A program made the position numbers and the translations under genes. From Maribacter orientalis (GTDB lineage: Bacteria; Bacteroidota; Bacteroidia; Flavobacteriales; Flavobacteriaceae): a stretch of 64,000 nucleotides of DNA. The notes under the pieces were generated by a model. The model had not been told where the DNA came from and ran no database searches. It saw only the letters and a program-made list of their open reading frames with translations. This document shows, one piece after another, positions 35,157 through 43,582 of this stretch; position 1 is the stretch's first letter; each line of letters starts with the position of its first letter. The stretch covers positions 255,883 to 319,882 of the forward strand of contig NZ_FNZN01000001.1 in the NCBI RefSeq assembly GCF_900109345.1. The letters are read 5' to 3'.

Positions 35157-36494
35157 ATGCGATTAGTATACATACTATTTATTATTCTGCCCTTATTTTC
35201 TGTTGCACAAGATTCTGTCGATGTAAACAAAAAAGGAACACTTTCTGGTCAATGGCGTACGTATGGCATGATGACATCTAATAAAGATGGCCTAAAAGAT
35301 TTCAATGCCTTGGCAACCGGCGGTAAATTAAAATATCAATATACTCTGCTCGAAAACTTAGAAATAGGAGCAGCTGTATACAATTCCACCAATTTAGGAT
35401 TACAAGATTTAACCGTTCCTGATAGTACAACAGGTAGATTGAGTAGGTATGAAGAAGGATTGTTTGATAGATTAGACCTAGAGAATGATGCTGTTTTTTT
35501 ATTAGGTGAATTATACGCGAAATATCAATTGGCTCAGCATTCATTTACGCTTGGACGAATGAAAATAAATACACCACTTTTAAATCCTCAAGACGGTAGA
35601 ATGATACCGACTTTAGTTCAAGGGTTTTGGTATAACTACAAAAGACAAAAGACAGTTCTTCAACTTGGAATATTAAATGAAATAGCACCAAGGTCTATGG
35701 GCAAGTTTTACGGTATCGGTGAAAGTATAGGTACATATCCCGTGGGTAGAAATATATATGGTAATGCTTCCCATTATGCCAACAATACCAAATCGGATTA
35801 TATTATAATGGCAAATGTCGATTTTGAGGTAACTGAAAATTTAAATGTTAAGATATGGAATCAGTACGTAGAAAATATTTTCAATTCATTCTATGTAAAA
35901 CCTTCTTTAAGAATATCCGAATCTGTACAATTAGAAGGAGAGTGGTTGCATCAGAATAAGTTAGGTGAAGGCGGAAGCAGTGTAGATTCTCTCCGTTATT
36001 TCAATCAAAATACAGCAGATGTCTTAGGATTGAAGATTGCTTATAAAAGTAAAGTTGGGTTAATGACCTTAGCCTATGATAGAATATTGCCAAATGGTCA
36101 ATTTTTATCACCACGGGAATGGGGAAGGGAAGACTTGTTCAGCTTTCAAAAAAGAGAACGTAGCGAAGGCACAGCAGACAATCACGCTCTGGTTTTGAAT
36201 TATAAAAATGAGTTCAATGTATTGAAAGAGAATCTTGATCTTACTACAATTCTTAGTATTGGTAAGCATTGGAAACCAGAAGTAACCGATGCCTCGCTAA
36301 ATAAATATGCCATGCCAGATTACACGCATATCAACTTAGATATATTCTTTAAAATTAAAAAATTAAAACGCTTAAAACCAGAGCTTTTACTTACCTCGAA
36401 ATTAGGCAATGGTGATATTCCAGATAATCCTAATATCTATTTTAATAAAGTAGATTTATTTCATGTTGATCTAATACTCAACTATAACTTTTAA
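35157..36494 (+). CDS. outer-membrane porin-like protein
   Basis: 445 aa from the ATG at 35157, where a Sec signal (LVYILFIILPLFSVAQ) begins; a longer in-frame start at 35046 lies inside the cytochrome gene. Beta-strand-rich, ending HVDLILNYNF like outer-membrane barrels, and resembling Opr-type porins. It is probably cotranscribed with the TsdA-like gene and may admit or release its sulfur substrate (inference). Confidence 0.75.
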   Translation: MRLVYILFIILPLFSVAQDSVDVNKKGTLSGQWRTYGMMTSNKDGLKDFNALATGGKLKYQYTLLENLEIGAAVYNSTNLGLQDLTVPDSTTGRLSRYEEGLFDRLDLENDAVFLLGELYAKYQLAQHSFTLGRMKINTPLLNPQDGRMIPTLVQGFWYNYKRQKTVLQLGILNEIAPRSMGKFYGIGESIGTYPVGRNIYGNASHYANNTKSDYIIMANVDFEVTENLNVKIWNQYVENIFNSFYVKPSLRISESVQLEGEWLHQNKLGEGGSSVDSLRYFNQNTADVLGLKIAYKSKVGLMTLAYDRILPNGQFLSPREWGREDLFSFQKRERSEGTADNHALVLNYKNEFNVLKENLDLTTILSIGKHWKPEVTDASLNKYAMPDYTHINLDIFFKIKKLKRLKPELLLTSKLGNGDIPDNPNIYFNKVDLFHVDLILNYNF

Positions 36495-36499
36495 AAAGA

Positions 36500-36541
36500 T
36501 TCAATAAAAAACCCCCACTTCAATGGGGATTTTTTATTGAA
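36500..36541. terminator. bidirectional terminator between porin and SQR
   Basis: About 18-bp stem with one mismatch: TTCAATAAAAAA + CCCCA against TGGGG + TTTTTTATTGAA. U-rich on both strands. Confidence 0.85.
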
Positions 36542-36547
36542 AATACA

Positions 36548-37858
36548 TTAGACATTTTTGCCTTTCATCATCTTATTCCAATACAAATAAGGAAGGCCAT
36601 ATTTTTTAAGCATCCACAATCTCCAATGTTCTTTAGAAGAATCAAAGATTAGCATCTGCTTCAGTTTTGGATCAGGGGTAAAATTATTATCGTAATCAAA
36701 TTCGGCCAAAACCATTTTACCATAATCAGTAACTAACGGACAAGAAGAATATCCATTGTACGATTGAGTTCCCATTTTATGGGTGTTCATTAAACGGTCG
36801 ATATTATCGACTACGATGGGTGCTTGCTTACGTATAGCGGCTCCTGTTTTGGCTGTTGGCAATGCGGATACATCTCCTAAGCCAAAAATATTTGGATACT
36901 TATTGTGTTGCATAGTTTGATGGTTTACATCTAACCAGCCCGCCGGGTTTACCAAAGTAGAGTCTTTTACAAACTTAGGGGCTACTGATGGTGGTGCGGT
37001 ATGTAACATATCATAATGAATGCCATAGCGGTTACCCTCAACAGTTACCTTTACATCTTTATAATTGTACTGAAACTTTTCGTCTAGTTTTAAATCATCT
37101 ACCTTGTCACTAGAAATTACTACGCAACCACCAGCTGTAATTTCTTTACCCATTTCATACCATGCAATTTGTTTCTCACCATCTACAGCGACCAATTTAT
37201 GATGAAATCTTAGGTTGATATCTTTTCTATCAACTACCTCCATTAAGGTTTTGGCAATTTCTTTTACCCCAAAAATAACCGTTCCTCCAGTGGCAAAAAT
37301 AACATCTGTTTTTTTGCGTACACCACTTTTTCTAAAATGGCTTTCGGCTAAATACATTATTTTTTGTGGTGCTCCGCCACATTTAATTGGTGTTGTCGGT
37401 TGTGTGAATAGGGCAGTGCCTCCTTTGAAATTTTTAATAACATCCCAAGTATGCTGTGGGTCCGTATAATTACTGCAAACAACACCTTTATCCATAGCTT
37501 CACCCAAACCAGGCACTAAACTAAAATCATAAGCCAAACCTGGTGCGACCACTAAATAATCGTATGTAATATCTCCTTTAGATGCCGTATGTACAATATT
37601 GTTTTCGGGATCAAAACCTGTCGCTTTATCTTTTATCCACGTTGCATTTTTAGGAATTACAGATGACATTGGTCTGGCAGTTTTTTCAAAATCATACGTG
37701 CCAGCACCTACTAAAGTCCATGCAGGTTGGTAATAATGAGTATCTGCTGGTTCAATAATTGCTACGTCCTTTGCTTTCTTTTGAGTGAGAAGCTGGGCTG
37801 CTACCATAATACCAGCAGTACCACCTCCAATAACGATTACCTGATGATGTGAGCTCAT
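36548..37858 (-). CDS. sqr: sulfide:quinone oxidoreductase, type II
   Basis: 436 aa. FAD-binding start VIVIGGGTAGIM. Two Cys match the catalytic pair of human-type SQR: PIKCGGAPQKIMYL and SSCPLVTDYGKMVLAEF. It oxidises sulfide to a persulfide and passes electrons to quinone. Own dyad promoter with a 21-nt predicted leader. Together with the persulfide dioxygenases and TauE it gives a full sulfide-to-sulfite export route. Confidence 0.93.
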   Translation of the reverse strand: MSSHHQVIVIGGGTAGIMVAAQLLTQKKAKDVAIIEPADTHYYQPAWTLVGAGTYDFEKTARPMSSVIPKNATWIKDKATGFDPENNIVHTASKGDITYDYLVVAPGLAYDFSLVPGLGEAMDKGVVCSNYTDPQHTWDVIKNFKGGTALFTQPTTPIKCGGAPQKIMYLAESHFRKSGVRKKTDVIFATGGTVIFGVKEIAKTLMEVVDRKDINLRFHHKLVAVDGEKQIAWYEMGKEITAGGCVVISSDKVDDLKLDEKFQYNYKDVKVTVEGNRYGIHYDMLHTAPPSVAPKFVKDSTLVNPAGWLDVNHQTMQHNKYPNIFGLGDVSALPTAKTGAAIRKQAPIVVDNIDRLMNTHKMGTQSYNGYSSCPLVTDYGKMVLAEFDYDNNFTPDPKLKQMLIFDSSKEHWRLWMLKKYGLPYLYWNKMMKGKNV

Positions 37859-37883
37859 TTTACAATTATTTTTTAGAATTTAT

Positions 37884-37927
37884 TAAATATAGTTGTTCTA
37901 AGTTGCTAAATATGTAACAAAAGTTAC
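37884..37927 (-). promoter_or_regulatory. GTAAC-class dyad and -7 box for sqr
   Basis: GTAAC-N4-GTTAC at 37914-37927, 22 nt, then TATATTTA. Confidence 0.85.
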
Positions 37928-37945
37928 ATAACGCTATAAAAAGGA

Positions 37946-37980
37946 ATAGACCTAATTCCATAATTTGGAATTAGGTCTAT
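37946..37980 (-). terminator. terminator of DUF2892 gene
   Basis: Perfect 15-bp stem ATAGACCTAATTCCA / TGGAATTAGGTCTAT, loop TAATT, followed on the minus strand by TCCTTTTTAT. Confidence 0.85.
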
Positions 37981-38004
37981 ATGATTTGAAAATTTAAAGT
38001 TGTT

Positions 38005-38211
38005 TTATTTATTAATCTTGCAAGTATTAATACCGAACAAGGTATAAAGCGGGCAAAAGCTAATAAAGGTTGTTAGTATTAAAATACCAGCTAAAGCTGC
38101 CAATACATAACCCAAGGTTCCGGTAACGGTATCAGTATAAAATGTAGTTAAAAGAGCTACGGCTATAAATATTCTAATAAACCGGTCTGTACTTCCCATG
38201 TTTTTTTTCAT
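38005..38211 (-). CDS. DUF2892 small membrane protein
   Basis: 68 aa, YgaP-like DUF2892 domain with two membrane segments and a C-terminal SFCPLYTLFGINTCK motif. It begins KKNMGSTDRFIRI, the conserved family start. Single-gene unit with dyad promoter and terminator. Members are linked to rhodanese and sulfur metabolism; its exact role is unknown. Confidence 0.85.
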   Translation of the reverse strand: MKKNMGSTDRFIRIFIAVALLTTFYTDTVTGTLGYVLAALAGILILTTFISFCPLYTLFGINTCKINK

Positions 38212-38311
38212 GATAATGATATTTAATTTAAGATGTAAAGCGCAGATTGTAATGATGATTGTTTATTATAGACAAACAGATTAGCGCTATAGTTTATGTT
38301 CAAATTATACT

Positions 38312-38355
38312 GCAAAGTAATATTAACCTATAAGCTAGCGTATGACATTTGTCAT
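38312..38355 (-). promoter_or_regulatory. TGAC-class dyad and -7 box for DUF2892 gene
   Basis: ATGAC-N4-GTCAT at 38342-38355, 22 nt, then TACTTTGC (imperfect). Predicted leader about 96 nt. A GTAAC-class dyad for the divergent gene lies 46 bp away. Confidence 0.65.
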
Positions 38356-38387
38356 GTTTTAAACATAAGATTATTAAAATGTAATAT

Positions 38388-38431
38388 GTAACAAGAGTTA
38401 CAGATTTAGCTTTTTATTAAAAGTATATTTA
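38388..38431 (+). promoter_or_regulatory. GTAAC-class dyad and -7 box for sterol-desaturase-family gene
   Basis: GTAAC-N4-GTTAC at 38388-38401, 22 nt, then TATATTTA (38424-38431). Predicted leader 14 nt. Confidence 0.85.
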
Positions 38432-38449
38432 CAAAAATTCGTAATACGA

Positions 38450-39325
38450 ATGGAAGCATATTTAGATGCATTTATAAATGCGATATCAGGTACGTTTAAT
38501 TGGACTATAAAATCCATCATGTTTAATGTGCCATGGTATCTCAACTATTTTTGGGGTTTAATCTTTATTTCTTTGTTAGTTTGGTTTTTAGAAATCGTTT
38601 TTCCTTGGAGAAAGGAGCAGGGTGTTTTTAGAAAAGATTTTTGGTTAGATGGTTTTTACATGTTCTTCAACTTCTTTTTGTTTGCCATAGCTATAAGTGG
38701 TATTTATAAAATGCTAAATGTGTTCTTTGCCGATTTGGGTATTACTGCAAACAGTTTGGCGCTTATAAATATATCTAAATGGCCAATGTGGGGACAATTA
38801 CTGCTGTTTTTTGTTATTTTAGATTTTGTACAGTGGTTTACCCATATTTTACTGCATAGGTATGCTTTTCTATGGAATTTTCACAAAGTACACCACAGTG
38901 TTAAGGAAATGGGTTTTGCAGCGCACTTACGGTACCACTGGATGGAAAATATTTTCTACAAACCATTAAAAACTTTTGGGGTTATGATTTTAGGCGGCTT
39001 TGAGCCAGAACAAGCCTATATTGTTCATTTTGCGGCAATTGCCATTGGGCATTTTAACCATTCGAATATTAAGATTACTTGGGGACCTTTAAAGTATTTG
39101 TTTAATAATCCTGTTATGCATTTATATCACCATGCTTATGAATTACCTAAAGGAACTTACGGCGTAAATTTCGGCATCAGTTTAAGTATTTGGGATTATA
39201 TTTTCAAGACCAATTACATTCCTGAAGATAGTGGAGATGTTAAGTTAGGTTACCCCGGTGATGAGAATTTACCAAAGGACTTTTTTGGACAAGTAATACA
39301 TGGGTTTAAGCCAAAAAAGAAGTGA
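38450..39325 (+). CDS. sterol desaturase / fatty acid hydroxylase family protein
   Basis: 291 aa, four to five membrane helices. The di-iron His clusters are present: HILLH, FHKVHHS, GHFNHSN and HLYHHA. Members hydroxylate or desaturate lipids with O2. The substrate is unknown. Its place in the same regulon as the sulfur genes is unexplained; a membrane-lipid or quinone modification at low oxygen is possible. Confidence 0.88.
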   Translation: MEAYLDAFINAISGTFNWTIKSIMFNVPWYLNYFWGLIFISLLVWFLEIVFPWRKEQGVFRKDFWLDGFYMFFNFFLFAIAISGIYKMLNVFFADLGITANSLALINISKWPMWGQLLLFFVILDFVQWFTHILLHRYAFLWNFHKVHHSVKEMGFAAHLRYHWMENIFYKPLKTFGVMILGGFEPEQAYIVHFAAIAIGHFNHSNIKITWGPLKYLFNNPVMHLYHHAYELPKGTYGVNFGISLSIWDYIFKTNYIPEDSGDVKLGYPGDENLPKDFFGQVIHGFKPKKK

Positions 39326-39345
39326 TGATTATCCACTTCTTTTTT
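39313..39345. terminator. bidirectional terminator
   Basis: Perfect 12-bp stem AAAAAAGAAGTG / CACTTCTTTTTT; it overlaps the stop of the plus-strand desaturase-family gene and ends 17 bp before the convergent HMA gene. Confidence 0.85.
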
Positions 39346-39361
39346 GACCTATCAATAGATT

Positions 39362-39631
39362 TTAATTAGATAATTTTCCAGAAGCGCAACTAACGAAGGA
39401 TTTTGCTTTTGATAAAACAGAATTGTCTTGGTCAATACTCGGATACCCAATTGACTTTAGCGTATTTTTTACTGTGGAAATAGCCTCTTGATTTAATATA
39501 TCAAATTTAACCGATGACGATTCTACGGATACAGTTACATTTGTTATCGCAGGTATTTCTTCTAATTTAGAGATTATCGTTTTGGCACAGCCGCCACACT
39601 TTAGATTTTGTATCGGAATTACTGAAGTCAT
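39362..39631 (-). CDS. heavy-metal-associated (HMA) domain protein
   Basis: 89 aa. A single HMA domain with metal site CxxC as KCGGC (Cys12, Cys15) plus a short C-terminal extension with another Cys (FVSCASGK). Probably a copper carrier. It lies 3 bp after the Tll0287-like cytochrome gene. Confidence 0.85.
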   Translation of the reverse strand: MTSVIPIQNLKCGGCAKTIISKLEEIPAITNVTVSVESSSVKFDILNQEAISTVKNTLKSIGYPSIDQDNSVLSKAKSFVSCASGKLSN

Positions 39632-39634
39632 ATT

Positions 39635-40642
39635 TTATTTATTTTTTTCATCATTGAAAGTTATACTCCAAATACCTCTTACTTCATTTTCCTTATAACC
39701 AATAGCTTTGTCGTAAGGATACTTATCGTTTATAATCTGCGTAACCATTGGGTCTATATTCGTTATTGGCGTACCATGGCAATTTAAGCACATGGTATTA
39801 GTTTCAATTGGGGAATAGAAATGTGTCGTACCATTTTCAGAAATTAGAATAGGCTCATAGGTCTCTTTATTCTTGATTTTTGATTTAAAAAATTCAATAT
39901 ACTCAAGCTCTTTTTCATTCGCTTGATTTTCAAGATTTCTAGGCTTGTCGGTCACCCTTCTAATTTTTGCATTATGAATAATTGCCATGCTATCGGTTAT
40001 TGGATAAGCTCTTTCATTGCAAAATTCTACTGCTTTTACCGCACCATTTTTCTGTAGCGTTAACATCAGATTTTTTCCTAAAACTTTCTGGGTACTCTGA
40101 GCATATGTCATACCTCTTTCCATTAAGTTTTCTTTACTCATATTAAAATTACCATTCATCTTTTTACCTTTTTGATGATAGTTTTTTTCTCCATGATTTT
40201 GTTCCCAATGCTGTTTGAACCATTCAGGTTCTTCAATTTGGTAATCGAATATATAATCTGAAATTTTACGTATTTCCTTTTCGTCAAATGATTGAAATGG
40301 CATTAAACCGAAACGATTAAGCGCTCCCTTCATTTTAACCTTTTCATTGGTAGGTTTCTCTACGAAGTTCCATATGGCATCTGAAAAAGACTCCTTTGTA
40401 GAGTGGTCTTTACTATATCGGGCTTTTATAGCGGCCATGGGCGGTGCCAATGCATTATTTTCATCCGATTCAGGATTATGACATACATAGCATTTAGCCT
40501 CTAGAAGTTTTTTACCTTCATTAGCAGGTTGTTGAGTTTCAGCATCACTCTCATTTTCAGCGATTACCTTAAATTTACTATTTGGCGAATCTTTACAACT
40601 AACCATTAACATGACTGATAAAATTAGTAGTGCATTTTTCAT
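39635..40642 (-). CDS. lipoprotein c-type cytochrome with Tll0287-like (DUF3365) domain
   Basis: 335 aa. Lipobox Cys16, then a cytochrome c domain with CYVCH (51-55), then a Tll0287-like haem domain with CLNCH (285-289), so two haems are expected. Tll0287-like domains have a PAS-like fold and may sense redox state or gases. It is followed by the HMA gene. No dyad was found directly upstream. Confidence 0.85.
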   Translation of the reverse strand: MKNALLILSVMLMVSCKDSPNSKFKVIAENESDAETQQPANEGKKLLEAKCYVCHNPESDENNALAPPMAAIKARYSKDHSTKESFSDAIWNFVEKPTNEKVKMKGALNRFGLMPFQSFDEKEIRKISDYIFDYQIEEPEWFKQHWEQNHGEKNYHQKGKKMNGNFNMSKENLMERGMTYAQSTQKVLGKNLMLTLQKNGAVKAVEFCNERAYPITDSMAIIHNAKIRRVTDKPRNLENQANEKELEYIEFFKSKIKNKETYEPILISENGTTHFYSPIETNTMCLNCHGTPITNIDPMVTQIINDKYPYDKAIGYKENEVRGIWSITFNDEKNK

Positions 40643-40743
40643 ATAATTAAGAGTTTAAAGATTTCCACATTTATTAACTGCCAAATTTTTGAAAGAATGA
40701 ATTCTCCATTTTCATTTGTCAGTATATAAAACTATTACGATGA

Positions 40744-41088
40744 TTAAATCCAGGAAGAATACCCACCTTTTAAATCATAAACTTCAAGAAAGCCCATGTT
40801 TAATAATTTACGAGCAGCTTTTTGGCTTCTTGCACCAGATCTGCAATACACATATATTGCCTTATTTCTATCTACCTTTTCAAAATAATTTTTAAAATTA
40901 TTAGGATTGAAAAAATCGATATTTATAGCATTTTTAATATGACCACTATTAAATTCAGAAGCTGTTCTAACGTCAATAGGTTTTATTTTGTTTGTAACAA
41001 TGGCCGTTGCGTATTCATTTTTATTTAAAATGGTAATCTGACCTAAAGTTTCTTTTTTCTTGCCAAAAATGGCGTCTAAAAATGACAT
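40744..41088 (-). CDS. single-domain rhodanese
   Basis: 114 aa. Rhodanese fold with active Cys82 in the loop CRSGAR. It transfers or traps sulfane sulfur. It lies 83 bp downstream of the peroxiredoxin gene and its terminator-like hairpin. No own dyad was seen, so read-through or an unrecognised promoter is needed. Confidence 0.9.
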   Translation of the reverse strand: MSFLDAIFGKKKETLGQITILNKNEYATAIVTNKIKPIDVRTASEFNSGHIKNAINIDFFNPNNFKNYFEKVDRNKAIYVYCRSGARSQKAARKLLNMGFLEVYDLKGGYSSWI

Positions 41089-41123
41089 AATTATTTTATT
41101 TAAAATTAATATTCAATACTAAA

Positions 41124-41153
41124 AAGAAACGGCCTTTTTCAAGACCGCTTCTT
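41124..41153 (-). terminator. terminator after peroxiredoxin gene
   Basis: 11-bp stem AAGAAACGGCC / GACCGCTTCTT (two G.U-type pairs), followed by TTTTTAG on the minus strand. Confidence 0.65.
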
Positions 41154-41171
41154 GAACCAACCAATAAAAAT

Positions 41172-41834
41172 TTAATTAATACTTTTTTTAGCTAGATACC
41201 AATCAACTTTTTCTAAGGTATCATCTGCAATTCGAGCGTTTAGTTCGTCTAAAGTTTTAGGTGGAGAAACAATTACTTTATCACCCTTCTTCCAATCTAA
41301 AGGCATTGCTACTTTATATTTGTCAGAAGTTTGTAAGGCTTCTAATGCTCTTAAAATCTCGTCCATATTACGCCCTACATTTAATGGGTAATACATAATT
41401 AGACGAATTTTTTTCTTAGGATCAATAAAGAATACGGCCCGTACAGCTGAAGTTTCACTTTCATTAGGTTGTAACATTCCGTATTTCTTGGAAACTTTCA
41501 TATCTATATCTGCTATGATAGGAAAATCGAAATATACCCCTGTATTCTGGCGAACATTTTGAACCCAACCCAAGTGTGCGTGAACACTATCGATACTTAA
41601 TCCTAGTAACTCTGTGTTAAGTGCATCGAATTCTGGTTTACGAACTGCAAACCCGCTCATTTCAGTAGTACATACCGGCGTAAAATCTGCTGGATGCGAG
41701 AACATCACTATCCATTTATTTTTAGCGAAATCTGATAATTTAATTTTTCCTTTTGTAGTAACAGCCTCAAAATCTGGAGCAATATCTCCAATTCTTGGCA
41801 TACTATTTACTTCGGTATTATTTATTGTTTCCAT
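41172..41834 (-). CDS. 1-Cys peroxiredoxin (Prx6 type)
   Basis: 220 aa, the usual Prx6 length. Peroxidatic Cys55 in HPADFTPVCTTE. It reduces peroxides; Prx6-type enzymes are often induced with sulfide-oxidation genes because sulfide plus O2 yields oxidants (inference). Own dyad promoter with a 13-nt leader. Confidence 0.94.
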   Translation of the reverse strand: METINNTEVNSMPRIGDIAPDFEAVTTKGKIKLSDFAKNKWIVMFSHPADFTPVCTTEMSGFAVRKPEFDALNTELLGLSIDSVHAHLGWVQNVRQNTGVYFDFPIIADIDMKVSKKYGMLQPNESETSAVRAVFFIDPKKKIRLIMYYPLNVGRNMDEILRALEALQTSDKYKVAMPLDWKKGDKVIVSPPKTLDELNARIADDTLEKVDWYLAKKSIN

Positions 41835-41851
41835 GTTCTTCTAATTTTAAT

Positions 41852-41895
41852 TAAAGGTACTATTACAGTGTAATAGCTACAGTAACCCTAGTTAC
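41852..41895 (-). promoter_or_regulatory. GTAAC-class dyad and -7 box for peroxiredoxin
   Basis: GTAAC-N4-GTTAC at 41882-41895, 22 nt, then TACCTTTA. Confidence 0.85.
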
Positions 41896-41919
41896 ATAAC
41901 GCTAAAAAAAGCATAAAAA

Positions 41920-41954
41920 AAAGAGGAATACTTTTTAGAAAAATACTCCTCTTT
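41920..41954 (-). terminator. terminator of first persulfide dioxygenase gene
   Basis: Long stem AAAGAGGA.. / ..TCCTCTTT with inner wobble pairs, followed by TTTTTTTATGC on the minus strand. Confidence 0.7.
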
Positions 41955-42040
41955 ATATCAACCAACCTGCCGTTAGGCAGATTCAAAAACTAAATCATGT
42001 GTTGTTCTTAAATGATTAAAATGTCTATTTGATATTTTAT

Positions 42041-43450
42041 TTATAACGTTGTTGGGCAAACATATTCAGTTACCGGAATACCTGCTTCCTGTATGGCCTT
42101 AAATCCTTCCTTAACATCAATAAGGTTATGTATACCTCTACTTTTTAAAATGGAGGAAGCAATCATACTTCTATAACCACCGGCACAGTGCACATAAAAT
42201 ATTTTATTTTCAGGAAATTCCGCTAAGTGATCATTTAGAAAATCTAATGGTGTATTAACGGCTTCTAAAATATGCTCAGATAGATATTCAGATTTTTTAC
42301 GTACATCAAAGACAGGAACATTTTCGGTTTCAATACTTTTTTTAAGCTCATCTGCATCAACTTGGCTAACGGTGTCATATTCCATTGATGCCTTTTTCCA
42401 AGCCTCAAACCCACCTTCCAAATATCCCAAAGTACCATCGAAACCAACTCTAGAAAGTCGGGTTACAGCTTCCTCTTCTAATCCTACTGGCGCAACCAAT
42501 AAGATGGGTTGTTTCACATCAGCGATCAAGGCACCTACCCAAGGGGCAAAACTACCGTCAAGACCAATAAATATAGAGCGTGGTATATGACCTTTAGCAA
42601 AATCATCTTGATGACGCACATCTAATACAATGGCTCCCGTTTCATTTGCCGCAGCTTCAAAAGCCTTTGGGGAAAGTGCTCTTGTACCACGCTCCAATAC
42701 TGTTTTGATATCTTCATACCCCTCTTTGTTCATTTTAACGTTCAACGGAAAATATTGAGGAGGTGGAAGTAGACCATCGATTACCTCATCTATAAATTCC
42801 TCTTTGGTCATGTCTTTACGTAACGCGTAATTCATTTTCTTTTGATTGCCTAGCGTATCTACCGTTTCTTTCATCATATTCTTACCACAAGCAGAACCAG
42901 CACCATGGGCCGGATATACGATTACATCATCTGCCAAGGGCATTATCTTTTCACGTAAACTATCGTATAAAAACCCAGCAAGGTCACGTTCGGTTAATTC
43001 ACCCATTTTTTGAGCCAAATCTGGTCTACCCACATCTCCAAGAAATAAGGTGTCTCCACTAAAAATGGCATAATCTTTACCTTTTTCATCTTTTAAGAGG
43101 TACGTAGTACTTTCCATTGTATGACCTGGAGTGTGCAGTGCAATTATGGTTACATCACCTAATTTAAATTCTTGGCTATCCTTTGCAATGATAGCGTCAA
43201 AAGATGGATTTGCTTTTGGACCGTAAATAATATCTGCTCCGGTTTCTTTAGCCAAGGTTACATGACCGCTCACAAAATCGGCATGAAAATGGGTTTCAAA
43301 AATATATTTGATTTTAGCATTATCAGATGTTGCTTTCTTTATATAAGGTGTTACCTCTCTCAAGGGATCAATAATTGCAACCTCTCCTTTGCTTTCTATA
43401 TAGTATGCACCTTGCGCAAGACAGCCTGTATATATTTGTTCTACCTTCAT
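42041..43450 (-). CDS. persulfide dioxygenase-rhodanese fusion (copy 1)
   Basis: 469 aa. MBL-fold domain with metal ligands in THFHADFVSGH (His54, His56, Asp58, His63), typical of persulfide dioxygenases (ETHE1/Blh). Two rhodanese domains follow: the first (about 260-360) lacks the active Cys (LVAPVGLEEEA), the second has it in HCAGGYRS. It converts glutathione- or thiol-persulfide to sulfite. Paralogue of 43583. Own promoter. Confidence 0.92.
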   Translation of the reverse strand: MKVEQIYTGCLAQGAYYIESKGEVAIIDPLREVTPYIKKATSDNAKIKYIFETHFHADFVSGHVTLAKETGADIIYGPKANPSFDAIIAKDSQEFKLGDVTIIALHTPGHTMESTTYLLKDEKGKDYAIFSGDTLFLGDVGRPDLAQKMGELTERDLAGFLYDSLREKIMPLADDVIVYPAHGAGSACGKNMMKETVDTLGNQKKMNYALRKDMTKEEFIDEVIDGLLPPPQYFPLNVKMNKEGYEDIKTVLERGTRALSPKAFEAAANETGAIVLDVRHQDDFAKGHIPRSIFIGLDGSFAPWVGALIADVKQPILLVAPVGLEEEAVTRLSRVGFDGTLGYLEGGFEAWKKASMEYDTVSQVDADELKKSIETENVPVFDVRKKSEYLSEHILEAVNTPLDFLNDHLAEFPENKIFYVHCAGGYRSMIASSILKSRGIHNLIDVKEGFKAIQEAGIPVTEYVCPTTL

Positions 43451-43473
43451 AAGTTCACATTTAATATTAAGGT

Positions 43474-43517
43474 CAAAATTACACTAAGAAATTGTGTAAT
43501 ACAGTAACTTAGGTTAC
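43474..43517 (-). promoter_or_regulatory. GTAAC-class dyad and -7 box for persulfide dioxygenase 1
   Basis: GTAAC-N4-GTTAC at 43504-43517, 22 nt, then TAATTTTG, a perfect match. An additional ATTACAC/GTGTAAT repeat (43479-43500) overlaps the spacer. Confidence 0.87.
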
Positions 43518-43538
43518 ACTCGCATACGGTCATAAAAA

Positions 43539-43562
43539 AAGCCCCATAAAAAATGAGGCTTA
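43539..43562 (-). terminator. terminator of second persulfide dioxygenase gene
   Basis: 9-bp stem AAGCCCCAT / ATGAGGCTT (one mismatch), followed by TTTTTAT on the minus strand. Confidence 0.75.
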
Positions 43563-43582
43563 ATTTTACTGTTTTAAAAAAA

